Assembly (NCBI GenBank): GCA_031213475.1
Contig: JARUPZ010000026.1
Coordinates: forward strand, 62,001 to 126,000
Length of the DNA: 64,000 bases
Source of the DNA: Nereocystis luetkeana
Taxonomy: Eukaryota; Sar; Phaeophyceae; Laminariales; Laminariaceae
Direction of reading: 5' to 3'
Numbering within the stretch: position 1 is the first letter of the stretch; every line of letters starts with the position of its first letter. The position numbers were made by a program, and so were the translations under genes. The notes under the pieces are model-generated. The model had not been told where the DNA came from and did not search any database. It saw only the letters and a program-made list of their open reading frames with translations. Of this stretch, positions 32,440 to 44,600 are shown one piece after another.

Positions 32440-32580
32440 ATGGCGGCCTTGTCGTCGAGCGTTGCGATGATGCAACAAGAAGAGGAAGTGGAGGGGGGGC
32501 TGGAGGTGCTGGAAGCTGACCTTGCTGAGATGGAGAACTCCGTATACCATCTCGTGCGCTCTAACGTTGAGATCGCTCAG
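32440..32580 (+). CDS. coiled-coil gene, exon 1
   Basis: 47 codons from the ATG at 32440 to the CAG before GTGTGA. It begins MAALSSSVAMMQQEEEVEGG and ends in a heptad-like helix (MENSVYHLVRSNVEIAQ). Start chosen because it is the first ATG in frame, directly followed by an acidic N-terminus. Phase 0 at the donor. Confidence 0.72.
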
Positions 32581-35500
32581 GTGTGACGCCCAGTAAGGCG
32601 GCAGTTAAATTAGGTTGCAACCAAGCAGACGCAACACAAATGCTACTGATGTCCAGCGCGCAGCGCGCAAAGATGGCTGTTATTATGTCTTCTCTCCTGT
32701 CTCCTACCTGGTAGAACTTATTCCGCCGCGTTTTTTTGCCATCATCTGCACATCTGCACCCTGCAGCCGACACGACACGGCATCCACCTGCTATGATACG
32801 ATATTACACCTGGCACCAGATATACGAGTAGGGCCCAGCTGGTAATATGTGATGCTACGTACCCGGTATCTGTCAGTATGGCACGCATGCACAGCAGTCC
32901 TTTGGGGTGTGACCAAACAGCAGTAGTACACATACGTAGAGTTGCGGGATCCTCGGTGACACGCGGCCGCTGGCTTCTCCTATGATAGGGGTGCAGTAGC
33001 TACTCAGTATTACCCTGTAATATTAATATTAGAATTAGGTTGCAGGTGAAGGTCTATGGAATTCTGCTTCCTCAACGGAAGCAGTCTAGAATTGCATCCA
33101 GCGGCACACGGTGCACAGCAGGTTTACAGCAGTATTAATAGTATGGTACAGCGCTGGCGCGGCTGCGTAGCTGATGGCCTAAGGCCATCAGCTACGCTCG
33201 GCCGCGACGGCTTCATTTGCTTCTATCGATATTACCTTTTGACTAGGGCTGAGTCGTGACGACTGTCTACGGTCATTATTACTGAGGTCGGCCTTATGTT
33301 CGATCGTGAAATAAAGGTGCTGACTTTCCGACTGTGGTGGAAATCGAGTGTATCAGCCTTAAATTCGAGTAGCTTTTGTTACGTAACATTTTTAGTCTAC
33401 ATTTCCCTACAACGGCGTCGCAGGCAGGGTGTGAGATTCTGAAGAGCGAGGTCCGTGGCTCAATTCTCGCCTTCATCCCCTGAAAAAAAAGAAAAAAAAA
33501 GGGGGGATATCTATCCTATGTTCAACAACCTGTAAAACTCACTCACTTAGGAAACACCCAGAAAGGATTGATTAGAGCAATGCGATCATTGCATACAGAG
33601 TCCGGTACCGAAAAGTTGGAGGTAAAACTTGGATACTCAGAGTCCAATCGAGGTTCCTGACTTACTCGCAAGAAGAGATAAGTCAGGTTTAGTGAGGGAG
33701 AATGTGGTGGACATCGAGTTTATAAGCCTTAAATTCGAGGAGCTTTTGTTGCGTAACATTTTTAGTCTACATTTCCCTACACGAGTTAATGGGTCCCCTT
33801 AGTGGTAGGAAGGCGTTTTTTAGACAGGATTTAGGGCGTTTTACTGTTATTAGCTGGGAGCTGCGGACACCTTCATGCCATCTGACACTGCAGCGCGGCG
33901 GACTGCGCGGCGGCGGGAGATACACCCGCACACACGCACACACGCACACATGGCAGAACGACCCATCTCTCTCGGCGGTGTCGACGGCGTCAGCTCTGGC
34001 ACACCCGGTGCCAACGCTGAGGGCGGAGATGCCGTCGGCGAAGCTGTGGGCACCAACGGTGCGCGACCCCGACGCGGTGCTCTACCGTGTGAAGCACGAG
34101 AAGCGGCGCAGCGAACCGGTCAGAATTACTGTTTTTTCTCCTGTGCAACTGGGAGGCCGTACATGAATGGCAGCGGTAGGTAGGACTGCCTGCTTGACGC
34201 GTGGCGGTTCTTCCTGCTGTGCGTTCGTGTTGCGCTTGAAGTCGCTCCGTGTTGTTTTGCTAACAACGCACTGAGAGGTGGCATAATTTTGGGCTGGAGA
34301 GTGGGTAAGGAACGTGGGGGCAGTATGTAGAGCTGGCGGTCCTCCGACGGATCGTTAGAGCCTGCGTCGTATTTTAGCTGTGGGGCCATCGACCATGTTC
34401 TTCGTTTACTAGTGTACCAGAGCGCCTTTTTTTCGAAAACGCATCTAGGCCATCTTTATTGAGCTTTTCTTTTCCGCTTTTCTCACATAAAATGAGGCCA
34501 AAGAGCGTGATTTTCGCCTCCGGCGGTCCGGCCCTCCGGGGCGGCTCCGGCAGGCCCCCCTCAGCCGAGGAAGGGTATTTTTTTACCCGCTTGACTTGAG
34601 CCGGCAAGCCGACTTGCCAGCTAAAGTCGGCTAGTCGGCTTTGCCCACTGACGACTAGATAAAGCCGACTGACAGCCCTACTAATTGCAAAGGACAGTAC
34701 GAAAGGTGAGTTGATAAAAGTGCCGCCGGTGGTACTTCCGTTAAATGCGCCACCGTTTGTATTTCAAGCTAGAGTGCCACCAAAACATACTAAAAACGCC
34801 GCCGTGCGTTTCGTTCTCGTGCCGCGCGTTGATGCCTCGAGTCATCGTATACTGATACTCGGCGGTTTGCGTTACCGATTCCCAAGGTAAAGTGTTAACG
34901 GTCAAAGAATCTAATATATACCCTGGGTGAAGTCCCTACATGGGTTCCTTGGGTGAAATCCGTACATGGGTTAAATTTCAATGCCATTCCCGCACTCAAT
35001 CCCCTAACCCAATTTTCCGCTGTCAACAGCCACGCAAGGCATTGTAAAAATAGAGGATGCAGTAATACCGAACTACCGTCCCCATGTTGAATAACAGGGG
35101 TTTCCAAGTAGTTTGGGACCGTTTTTCACCAAGGGCTCTTGAATGTTTTTCAATACCGCGTAGAAATAAACTTTTTGTTTGTACTTGACGTGGGTTTTAC
35201 AAACGGCAATTACCAGTACCGGGTATGGCACATCCCTGCTAACTTTTGTACGATATATGTATGTACTTCCTTGGTTCGAGCTCTACATAAACGGGACACC
35301 ATAGTAGTTTAAGCATGTTGAAGCCGATTGTCTAACAAGGCTTTGCCCACGTACCTCATACATTTGACGGCATGGTAATCCTGCTCTTTCGTACTGCAGT
35401 CAGTGGACTGCTTAGTCTCCAATGCGACAAGAGCTAATGTACCAGTGTAGCTACAGCAGCAACAGCAACTGCAACAGTAGTACTACACAAGGTTTGAGAC

Positions 35501-37143
35501 ATGGGACAGGACACATGACGATCTAGAACATCTAGGGCATCCAAATCCTGAGACTAACCGCTTATGAGCTGTGGTAAAGGTTGTGTATCATACAGACCCA
35601 ACCCAGGAGACACGTGCCAGATCGTGCAGAACATACGCTCCCCCACCCGTCGACATGAGTTGCATCATAGAGTACAGATCATACAGATCAGGAATATATC
35701 CGGCCTGAAACGCGTAGATCATGAAGTGAGGATCTGATCGATCTGATCATCGATATGGGCGCGGCGTGAGGCGTGTCCGTGTGTTTTATGCTTTGGGACC
35801 CCCGACATAGCGAGCAAGACAGTGATAGTTTTGGTGTTATCAGCCGTTTTCTACTATTAATAGCACAGCGCGAGCGCCCCGCAGCACGGAGAGGACCGTG
35901 CTCCTCCCGTACCTGTACCGTACGGCTCCTTGCTTTCAACCATTGTGAGTCGGACCCCATCCATTGTATAATCCCCCCATGAGGCGGTCGCCCTTGCCGT
36001 AATCGCCCTCCAGTACAGTCATATTTTTCCACTGTACATACCAAACAGGACTGCTTGCTGGCTCATACTGTACCAGGTCCTTGTTTATTGGAAAAGGGCG
36101 CGTTACAGCATGAGCCAGCAACGACTTTGGAGTATACTCTTTTCCTGTGTATCCGAATCGAAACTCTCGTATACTGTATGTACAGTAGTAGCACTCGCTC
36201 CCTTCGTACATGTCTTGCCGTACCTGTTTCTGATATTCTTGTTGGTGTCTGCACAACGAAACAAAAAACCAGTTTCTTCCCACATATCCCTGCGATGCGG
36301 CCGGCCGAGACGTTTCTTGAACCGAGCGCTTCGATATAAAAAGGGCTACCTGCTTTCTTGTAGATCCCTGCCAGTCCTGCCCTGACTTTCTTAGTTGCCA
36401 TTTATCTTGCTGTCGACATACCTAACCCTAAGTATATTACATGTCCTGTATACCAACGCTGCACCTGATTTTATATTTACCTGCACAACCCCCCACACAC
36501 CCCCACACCTACGAAATGACCGAGACAGTTTTTGGACACAGCGCCCAGAGACGAAGATCTCGAGCAGGCGCTGAAGGAGAACAAGCTGGTGGTCGCAAAG
36601 AAGCAGCAACGCGTCAAAGCTCTCAGAAACAAAATCGCCGACTTGAAGATGTACCACCCCCACCTAAAGAGTGCCGCCACTGGAACAAACCCCCAACGAA
36701 GGGCCCCTCCTGAGGGTTTCGATACTGGTGGTGGCGGTGGTGGGGCTTTTGCTTCGGGAAATTGGAGCGCTGGGGGAGCGGGGGCTGGTGGGGGGCCTGG
36801 GAGGGATGGTGTGGGAGGGGTGGGGTCTCAAGGAGTTGCAAGCCCTGGTGCTGTTGATGTTGTGGTCAGTACCGGGGGTGTTCAAGAATTAACCAGTGCT
36901 ATGGCAGCTGGTTCGATGGCTTTGGGATCACCGGCACCGGGGACAAGGGCTCTTGCGGCCGACGTCGTGGAAAAAGTTGTTTGTAGCGAGGGGGAGTCGG
37001 CGAGGCAGCGCGTCGGCAACAATGCTGCAACATTGCCTGGGGGTGCTGTAAGGGGGGGGGTCGAGGGCAACACCAGCAGTAGTTGCGACAGCGGGGGGGG
37101 TACTGGTGGTGTCGCCGATGGTAGCGGAGGTGTGATACTGTGA
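32440..37143 (+). CDS. two-exon gene for an unidentified coiled-coil protein
   Basis: Exons 32440-32580 and 36529-37143 join in phase 0 (CAG/GTGTGA donor, GACAG/TT acceptor) to give 251 residues. Residues about 16-90 are heptad-like and charged (LEVLEADLAEMENSVYHLV in exon 1, then DEDLEQALKENKLVVAKKQ and VKALRNKIADL in exon 2), suggesting one continuous coiled coil across the junction. The C-terminal two thirds (from about residue 100) is Gly/Ala/Ser-rich and probably disordered. A possible cassette exon lies at 33957-34118 and would add 54 residues in frame. I do not recognise the family, and give no function. The 3.9-kb intron contains a TRIM-like retroelement and a strong hairpin. The joined heptad pattern and clean splice phases support a real gene. 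Confidence 0.7.
33157..33207. other. near-perfect hairpin in the intron of the coiled-coil gene
   Basis: GCGTAGCTGATGGCCT (33165-33180), a single A, then its exact reverse complement (33182-33197). Outside these arms CGCGGC on the left pairs with GCCGCG on the right with a small bulge. The hairpin lies in ordinary intronic DNA and is not part of a recognised repeat. Confidence 0.8.
33333..33781 (+). mobile_element. TRIM-like miniature LTR element
   Basis: Two 79-bp direct repeats (33333-33411 and 33703-33781) start TGTGGTGGA and end CCCTACA, differing at 5 positions. The 291-bp interior has no coding capacity. A purine tract GTGAGGGAGAA lies immediately upstream of the second repeat, as a polypurine tract should. 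TG...CA ends, purine tract and size fit a terminal-repeat retrotransposon in miniature. The flanks (CGAC before, CGAG after) nearly repeat. Confidence 0.75.
33957..34118 (+). CDS. candidate cassette exon of the coiled-coil gene
   Basis: 162 bp bounded by GGCAG/AAC and CCG/GTCAGA, phase 0 at both ends and open in that phase (54 residues, including PTVRDPDAVLYRVKHEKRR). Third positions are almost all G or C, a strong coding sign in this genome. Skipping it leaves the coiled coil uninterrupted, so it may be alternatively spliced. It could instead belong to a separate small gene; an ATG-led frame starting at 33950 overlaps it in another phase. Confidence 0.5.
35505..35760. repeat. dispersed repeat B, copy 1
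   Basis: Shares spaced blocks with 63380-63635: GTGTATCATACAGACCCAACCCAGGA against a TCCAACCCAGGA block, then AGATCATACAGATC(A/T)GG, then a GATC/ATCT-rich end (GATCTGATCGATCTGATCAT). The copies are strongly diverged. The ends of both are rich in GATC and partly self-complementary, suggesting an old inverted-repeat element. Confidence 0.5.
36529..37143 (+). CDS. coiled-coil gene, last exon
   Basis: Starts after GAGACAG at 36528 with FLDTAPRDEDLEQALKENK and ends at TGA 37141-37143. The first 40 residues continue the charged helix of exon 1. The rest is a Gly/Ala/Ser-rich tail (GGGGGGAFASGNWSAGGAG type), with a less repetitive patch around residues 130-160 of the exon (TRALAADVVEKVVCSEGESA). 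Confidence 0.72.
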   Translation, partial: FLDTAPRDEDLEQALKENKLVVAKKQQRVKALRNKIADLKMYHPHLKSAATGTNPQRRAPPEGFDTGGGGGGAFASGNWSAGGAGAGGGPGRDGVGGVGSQGVASPGAVDVVVSTGGVQELTSAMAAGSMALGSPAPGTRALAADVVEKVVCSEGESARQRVGNNAATLPGGAVRGGVEGNTSSSCDSGGGTGGVADGSGGVIL

Positions 37144-37331
37144 CTGACTTGGGGGGAAAGCACGCGTGACGCAGTGGGTGTGTCCCCTTTCTATCTGTAC
37201 AAAACAGCATCTTCGATAACGTACTGGCTGCGTTTCTCTTCTATCTGTTGACGTAACGAGTAATAAGCACGCACACTCACACATGGCAAAGCCTGTCGCC
37301 GGTGTTTGGCCATCCCGTGCATTTTTTTTAT

Positions 37332-37649
37332 ATCATCACTTTTACTTTCCAGCCTAACTCGTAGGAGGTTTTACCTTCAACGAGCTTTAGGACAAACCGT
37401 GGTCACTGGTGTCTACCCTTCTCCCCCCCAGTACGTGCCTTGATTTTTTTGTCGCGCATAGGGTTTCAGCATTCCCACTGCTCGTCGATTTTCATCGAAT
37501 CTAGCTAACTCACGGTCTCGCGCTTTCCGCTAACCTTTTTTTTTTATGCAAGAAAAAGCCCCCACGGGCATGCACTCGGTAAGAACTTGAACCCACGAAA
37601 TTGATATTGATAGGCACGCGGACCACCTATCAAGCTACCGGGGACGCCG
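37332..37649 (-). mobile_element. tRNA-derived SINE, copy 1
   Basis: Read on the minus strand, the element starts with a tRNA-like head at about 37649 (GGCGTCCCCGGTAGCTTGATAGG, containing an A-box-like TAGCTTGATAGG). A B-box-like GGGTTCAAGTTCTT follows, then the SINE body (GAAAATCGACGAGCAGTGGG, GCGCGACAAAAAAATCAAGGC) and the tail AAAGTAAAAGTGATGAT. The two boxes have tRNA spacing, as expected for an internal polymerase III promoter. The same family recurs at 58614-58953 and 59888-60203. Confidence 0.85.
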
Positions 37650-37867
37650 ACAATCCATTGTGTTGACAAAATGTTAAGCGATAACTATTGAAGCTCACAC
37701 TATTAATAGGACACACTCGGCTCACAGGCAGCGCGGTATTGTATTGTTTATCCAATCGTTCGTTCCAGCAACAGCAACCGCCACAGGCCGGCAAGGATTT
37801 ACGTTGGACGTTTTGCTATTTTTCCAGCCCACCCTCAACAAGCAAAAGATGCATGCAACGATACATA

Positions 37868-38000
37868 GAGGTGAGGTGGGCCTTAGCTTCCTGTGGTTTC
37901 TCCCTCCCGAGAGGACCTCTATTCCTCACCTCAAATCTGACTTGGAGAAAAAATGAAAGTAAAGCTCGAAAAACGATCTCATGGCCTAGGTACTGTTGTT
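37868..38000. mobile_element. diverged partial copy of MITE family A
   Basis: The text CCTCTATTCCTCACCTCAAATCTGACTTGGAG followed by AACGATCTCATGGCCTAGGTAC resembles the central blocks of family A (CTCCATACCTCACCCGAAAACTGACTTCAG, ATAATCCCATGGCCCGAGTA). The ends are not preserved. Low-identity match judged by eye. Confidence 0.4.
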
Positions 38001-38564
38001 CTATCTCAGTATCGCCCATCGCCTACATAGCGCTACATAGCCAATGATCAAATGTGCGAACTACGAATTTCCCCTCTGTCCAGCCAGACGCTTCTACTGG
38101 CCTTTCGCTCTCCCCGGCGCTTGAATCACTTGCCTACAGTGTGCCGAAGTTTCCCCTGCGCGCGTCCAGTCAGACGGCTCTCACAGACCGTTTCCATTTC
38201 CCGGCGGTTTGATGACCTTGTCTACGGTGTGTGGTAATCTCCGAACTAAGACTCTCCAGTTCGTTACCAGTACTTTCCAACAGATGTACAACATACTGGT
38301 ACACTGGCAAACTGGTGGCATACTGGTGAACACTATATATCCCCACGAAACTGGATAGTGTTGTCGATCTCTTCAGTTGAGTAGACCCGCCAAACAGAAG
38401 CAAAACGGCCCAAGAAAAAGTTTCCGTATTATCCGTCTGACCTTCTAAGCTAACATCACCCATCGCCTATGAGGTACCAGCTATCAACTCGCCCGCCCTC
38501 TGGCCGCTTGTTTGGGCGCGCAAACGATTTTTCTGCTGTCACTTTCACTTTTTTGTGACTGCAG

Positions 38565-38633
38565 TCCATAAATAGGGCTAGACCATAAATAGGGCTAGAC
38601 CATAAATAGGGCTAGACCATAAATAGGGCTAGA
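38565..38633. repeat. 17-bp tandem repeat, four copies
   Basis: ATAAATAGGGCTAGACC repeated four times without visible change. It is short and recent-looking. Confidence 0.92.
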
Positions 38634-39689
38634 CGATTACTCTGCCAGCGGTTGCGCTCGATTTCGAATATCGAATATACCTTGTATTACCAGTGTTGCT
38701 AATACATTAGTCTCTATTTTTTAGTATAGTATAGAGTTGTGAGTTGCCTTGGCTTGGCCGATAATAAAGTCACCGACTGTTTGTTGGCTTTACTGCGGGT
38801 ATTCCAGCGGTCTCTGGCGGGCTTTTGCCCGTTTGGTTCTGAGGGTCATTCTTATCGGAGAGCTTTTTTCCCAAATTTTCGACATTTTTTTCGCGCAATT
38901 TTTCAATCTTCCATATTTTCCTGTTTTTTTCCCAGTAATATTGGAATGTTAACAAACTTGATATTTTTGGTTCTGGAGAATTTCACGAATAGTGACAGAA
39001 CGCTTCCGTACACTGATAAATATCTCCAATTATTTCCAAACTTTGGAGATTATGGAAAAAACGCTCTCCGATAATATGAATGAACCTGAGTGGCGTCTTT
39101 GTGGCTCGAAAATGGTTGTTAGTATTGCTATTCCAATAGGAGACTACTTCTGGATGAATAACAGTCAAATGGTTGGCTTCCTTCGCTTAACCCAACTATT
39201 ATTATAGTTGGGGTAACAATACCAGTTGCCACTTATGCCAAGTACCGCACGGCGATTAATTCCCGAGCCAACCTTGTCCAAGGTAAGGCGAGACAAGGCG
39301 AGGCAAGGCGAGGCAAGGCGAGGAAAGGCAAGGCAACAAAAGTGGCGGCTCTCGAAAGAGCTCGCCGAGGTATTTTCGTGGACGCATCGCTGGGCGTATT
39401 CAGTGCGCTCTCTCCGTTGTCGAGAAAATCAGCTCGAAATAAACGCCACCGAGGGGGTATGTTGCACTCCCGTGTTACAGATACTGGCATTTGGTATACC
39501 GGTACGCCTACTGGTATTTATTTTACCGGTAAGCCAACTTACAGCCCCGAATGTTCCACTTTACACAAAGGGCGTTTCTGATGGTGGAGGTTCTTACTTC
39601 GTCCCTGAATGTGAGAGAAAGAGTGTCTCGGCAAAAATCGATGACGACGAACAGCGACCGCTGGGAATGCTCAATGCTTAATGACCGCC

Positions 39690-39810
39690 CTGGGCGAAAA
39701 AAGAAAGGCGTGTGTATGATACACGGTGGGGGGGGAAGGGCAAACACCTGTGACCACGCCTTGTCTGGGAGGCCGCCGAGAGAAAACTTCCTACGAGTCT
39801 ATATGGAACA
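39690..39810 (+). mobile_element. SINE tail fragment
   Basis: GGGGGGGAAGGGCAAACACCTGTGACCACGCCTTGTCTGGGAGGCCGCCGAG and ACTTCCTACGAGTCT resemble the 3' body of the SINE at 58614-58953. The tRNA head is missing. Possibly a 5'-truncated insertion. Confidence 0.5.
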
Positions 39811-41569
39811 AATCAAGATGATAACAACAGCAACAAAATGGTGTGCCTGGGACTGATTGTCATTACAGGTACGACGGACCTCCCCTCTGTTCTGCGTCAA
39901 CCGGCGGAAACCTGGATACCGTCAACTGGCGGAAGATACCCCGGTATAGCGTTTTTTTGCTTTTTGATCGAGTTGGACGGACACAGACCCTGAGTACCCC
40001 GGGGGGCAATGCTGGCAACGCGGAAACGTATTCCCGTCCCAAGGCCCCCCAGCTTTGCACAACGACAGTACCAGTCGGTTTGAGAATTTAAGGAAAAGAT
40101 TATTAGATATCGGGAACCGATTTTGTAATAATCTGGATTTTGTTGTAGAGAGAATTAGGCGGTATGGTTCACATTCTTTGGCTGATTACATTTTTGGTGT
40201 TCATATGAAGACCCAAGAAGTCCTTACATTTAAGGGCAGAGTGGTACTACTGCGCATAGCGGTCGGTAAACGGTAGCTGTCACCTCCCAGCAATAAATGG
40301 GTGGGGGTGTTGTCATGCCATTACATTCCCGTTCTACTGTCGTATCACCGCAGACCCTCGCACCAGGGTTTTGAGGGGCAGAGCACGTAGGGGTTTTTCC
40401 CCCGAGTGTGACTTGGACTGCTGCGGGTCGAACACCTTTTTCTGGCGAAAACAAAGACCGGTGGGTCACGATGACTGTAGAAGGCTGGAATATTTCCGAT
40501 ATGATTCCATCGTCCCAACAGTCGGAGACGCTTGAAATGGCGTGCCGAGCGAGACTTCCTCGTTCCGTTAGGCTTCGCCGGCTGCCCCCCCCCCCGCCTA
40601 CCCCCGTCTCGAAACCGCCTTCTACCCCGTATAGCGCGATCCCGATACCTCTAACCAACCGAGCCGCAAGTACCGCAGCAGCTGCTAGCAATGACACTGG
40701 CAATAGCACTGCCAATTGAATAGGTTGCACATCTCGGTGTCGGTGAAACGACTTCCGGTCTATCAGACCCTAACCCTAACGGAATAGAGACCGGACATCG
40801 ATACACACCCTAACCGTCCTAGCCGCGACGCTACAAAAATAAGATGCTCACGATAACATTGCCAGCGGCAATATCACCAACAACGACAATAACGACAGAG
40901 TCGAAAGTTCCGCAACTCCTTCTCGGCAAGACAACTTTAGGGTGTGCCCGACAAACAAAACAAATAGTCCCTTCCGCGGAAGAGAGGAACGAACCTGTCA
41001 AAAACTGAAAGAAGCGAGCAGTGGCACCACACTCCGATGAGTGTAGCCCTGGGGCCACCCATGGGAACGTCGGCAAAATAAAGAAAGCGCGGCTCCATAG
41101 TCTTACCAATGTCTGTGGCGGGGTCTGCCAGGCGAGGCAACGAGCGCAGCAACATCTTCTTAAAAGTTTCAGATCAAAACTACACATGGCCCACCGATAT
41201 CGATACCCCCCCATCAACCTTAAAACTCCCCCCCTAAATCTGCGCTACCGAACCAGCTCGCGACTTCCAGGAAACAGTTCCTGTATATAAAGTGCGGTGG
41301 CGAAACAAGTGCAACGCGGGGTACTCAACGCTGCCCCGCCCACCCCCCCCCCCCGGCCAACCCTCCCCTTCAATATCCCCTCCTTCTTCGATAACCCGCG
41401 GCTATAGACCACAACCTGCGCCAAAGCGGCGACCTTATCGATCCTGCTTTCCATCAGATTCCCCCCACTCGATTGCCATCCATCACTTCATTACCATTCA
41501 CTTAGAATCGTCACTGTATTGCCGCCACACCGCCATAGCATGGCTCGATTGGCAGCAGCACTCGGTGCG

Positions 41570-41677
41570 TTAAAAGCCTAGGTCGAGCATCTCCACGTCT
41601 GGACCAGGGCCGTCTTGGTCCTCCTCGTCGTCTACCTCCGCTTCCAGGTCGGCCTCCGAAAACTCGAACTCCTCCAT
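41570..41677 (-). CDS. 12-exon gene, last exon with stop
   Basis: Acceptor TTGTGTCAG/ATG. Encodes MEEFEFSEADLEAEVDDEED, DGPGPDVEMLDLGF and the stop TAA (41570-41572). Strongly acidic. It starts with an ATG in phase 0, but the frame-matched acceptor and the acidic end of exon 11 argue that it is a terminal exon and not a separate gene. Confidence 0.8.
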   Translation of the reverse strand: MEEFEFSEADLEAEVDDEEDQDGPGPDVEMLDLGF

Positions 41678-44600
41678 CTGACACAACAAGTTCAACCACA
41701 AAAACCAGCAAAACCAGCAGCACCACCAGCAGCAGCAGCGAGGGCGAGAAAACGGGATGGGACGAATGGCAACGCTCAGCAACCAAAAGGCATTATATAT
41801 TTGTTGTGTTGATTTTGTATTTGCGCGGCTGCGTGTCGACGCTCATTGTCATACTGGTGATGTTAATGAATCTTCGAGTATACAATATACACTCACACCC
41901 ATGTGCAACATTGCTATTAATAGGCCAAATTTAATGTAAGTTACTCTGAGGGTCCCCCGGCACTCACCTATATATTACTCCAGAGTAGAAGTACTACATA
42001 TTGGGTACCTGTTTAATAAACTACATTATTAAAGTGGAACACAATGCGCCCATGCCATATGCATTGCACCAACTTCAACTTCAACTTCAACGTCAACTTC
42101 AATATCATAACTTTGAAGCAAGTGATGTTTTTCATGCCTGTATCTTCACACATTAGTTAGTCTTGTTTTCGAGCTGAATATCAATCCTGTAGATGGATAC
42201 CTATCTCTTCAATATGAATAATGAATGCCCAGGTCTTCATAACATGAACATAACAAATTGATATAGTTTGGTACAAATTCATGATCACCAGTTCAATACA
42301 ATAAAAAAACGGCCAACAATATCAACACCTGAACTTATCTACAGTAAGGTGAACTCGAAGTTCAGCTGGCCAATCGATCAGGTCACCACCTTGGATTTCT
42401 CGTCAAAAATACGTGAAAATGCGAATGTGGCTTGGTGCAACTTGAACTTGAAGCAGAGCCGACCAATCATTTCAGCACCCTTACTTTCTCCTAAACAGCA
42501 AATGGTCATGTTCAACTTGACGTTGAAGTTGAGTCAGCCAATCAATCAGCACCTCAGATCTTACCCTACGAAAACATGAACGGCTCATGTGTATAAGTTG
42601 AAGTTGAAATTCAGATGGCCAATGAAATCGGCACCTCAGGTATCTCCTAATGAATACCAGTACACGAATAGCACAGCCATGATCGGCTTGAAGCTGAATT
42701 CCCCCGGTCGACCAAATGAAAAAAAACACATTTAATCAAATGGAAAAAAAAAAAAATCGAACGAAAAGGCATAAAAAAAAAAAAAAAACCTTGGATTGCT
42801 CTTCCTTGAGGAAGTCGGTGAAAATGTCGTCCATCTCCGGCTCCTCTCCCTCCTTCATGAGGGTCGGGTCCTTCATCTTGCTAGCCTCCACCGCCGCCTC
42901 CCTCATCCGCTTGTCGGCCATCTTATCCTCGTCCAAAAAGTCCAACGACTCCCACCACCCCTAAGAGTATAAAATACAGTAGCAGTTACGGGGGGGGGGG
43001 GGAATACCCATTTGTTGCTTGGCTTACTGAAGTAGTTTGGCCCTTCACCACGCATCAATTTCGAGACGGGGCACCGTTCCCACTCCTAACAGAGACACCT
43101 CCAACATGTGGATGGCAAATACATGTTTGCGTCTATTAATAATGCATAGGGGGGGGGGGGGGGGGGGGGGGGGGCGTACTCAAGGGGGTGAGGGTGAACA
43201 AAAACACTCGGGACGGATACACCGGGTAACAACTAAAAAGGCGCACCGTTTGGTTGATCGCTCCAGGGGAAACACGAAGGGGGGGTGCCGGTACAGTACC
43301 ACGTATCGACGCCATGGTTGATGGTTACTAAACTCGATACAAATGTATCTACAGTAATCCTAACCCTGACTCCAATGGTTGACAGCCAATGTTGAGGGCT
43401 AGTCCTCTTGCTGCGTGTTTGCCTTTGATGGGTAGCACCTAACTTTTGCCTTATAGGGGCAGCACCTAACCTTTGTCTTATAGGGGCAGCACCAAAAACT
43501 TTTCTTTGTAAAGGTAGCACCTAACATTTGCTTTACTGGGGCAGCGCCTAACTTTTGCCTGAAAGGGGTAGCACCTAACTTTTGCCCTCACTTGATGATA
43601 GTATAGGCGCTCTCTGGCTCGCCAAAAAAAACAAGACAAACACCGCCATAGCCCAGGTACTGGTATACAACGAGTACTACTACAGTAATACCGTGAGCGC
43701 GATGAATTGTATTCCAACAGTATGAGGTAGTTGTTCTAGTTGAGGAGCTCCGTCACCTCAGGGTTACGGCTAGACATGTCGGTCAGACAGTGCCAATAGA
43801 CTGAATAGACTACATCCAAAGCACGCGTCTCTTGGTCTGGTACCCAGCAGTAGTTTGGGTGTTTCAACCATGCGTCGAAAAAGTGCCCAACTTCAACTCG
43901 ACTGGAAAAAAAAACGAACTACCAAAAGGATATGACACACCAAAAGGATATGATACCACCACGGTGGACCCAAAAAAACGGACCTCCTTCAGCCGCACGA
44001 ACGGGAGATCGTAGCTGGCCGATTCGTCCGAGGTGGCGAAATTCCACAACGCGCTGGGCAGGATCTCCTTGAAGAGCTGCTCGTAGTCGTCCTTCTCTTC
44101 TCTCTGCGGTATGGGCGCGGTCACGATCTCGCGAAGCCTGTCACGCCACACTTCCCCCGTGTCAAGCCTGAGAAAAAATCACACACACAAACACATGAAT
44201 TTGTTTCGGGTGACATAAAATCATTAGACTTTTCGCATTAAGTTGATCTTTAGGGGGATGACAACTTCCAGGGAAATCGAACCAAGTATCCGGCATAGAT
44301 GCACGCACACCGAGCAGAAACCACGGGAGGGGACAAAATAGTATCACCAGCTTGAGAAATATATCGGAGGTGTACCCAAAAATCTTGCGTGCAAATCCCT
44401 ACTTGGCGTGTCATGCCACGCCTCCCACGTGTCAAGCCTCGGCCTGTCACAAAAACAAAGATCGTCCACAACGACAACAGCAACAACAACAACAAATTCC
44501 GGAAACTAACGAAAATTATCCAGAACAAACGAAATACATCCAGGAACGAAGAAACACGTGTAAACAACGAGCAGAAACAATATCAGCGACGAGGATTATC

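Larger units (their letters stand above)
37650..41569. other. intergenic between the coiled-coil gene and the 12-exon gene
   Basis: Apart from the repeats listed (MITE fragment, 17-bp repeat, SINE fragment, an AGGCAAGGCG repeat at about 39282-39330) I see no gene. A minus-strand frame at 40230-40730 begins with a hydrophobic stretch, but its codon use is unbiased and it overlaps an equally open plus frame. The 3' UTR of the minus-strand gene should lie just below 41570. Confidence 0.5.

Noticed and set aside
37569-37649. Possible tRNA genes at the SINE heads (also 60128-60203).
   Set aside because: A- and B-box-like motifs are present, but the heads are followed by a shared SINE body and occur in several diverged copies, so they are tRNA-derived and not tRNA genes.
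40230-40730. Minus-strand frame of 166 codons starting with a hydrophobic signal-like stretch.
   Set aside because: Codon third positions are unbiased, the opposite strand is open too, and no domain or splice partner is visible.
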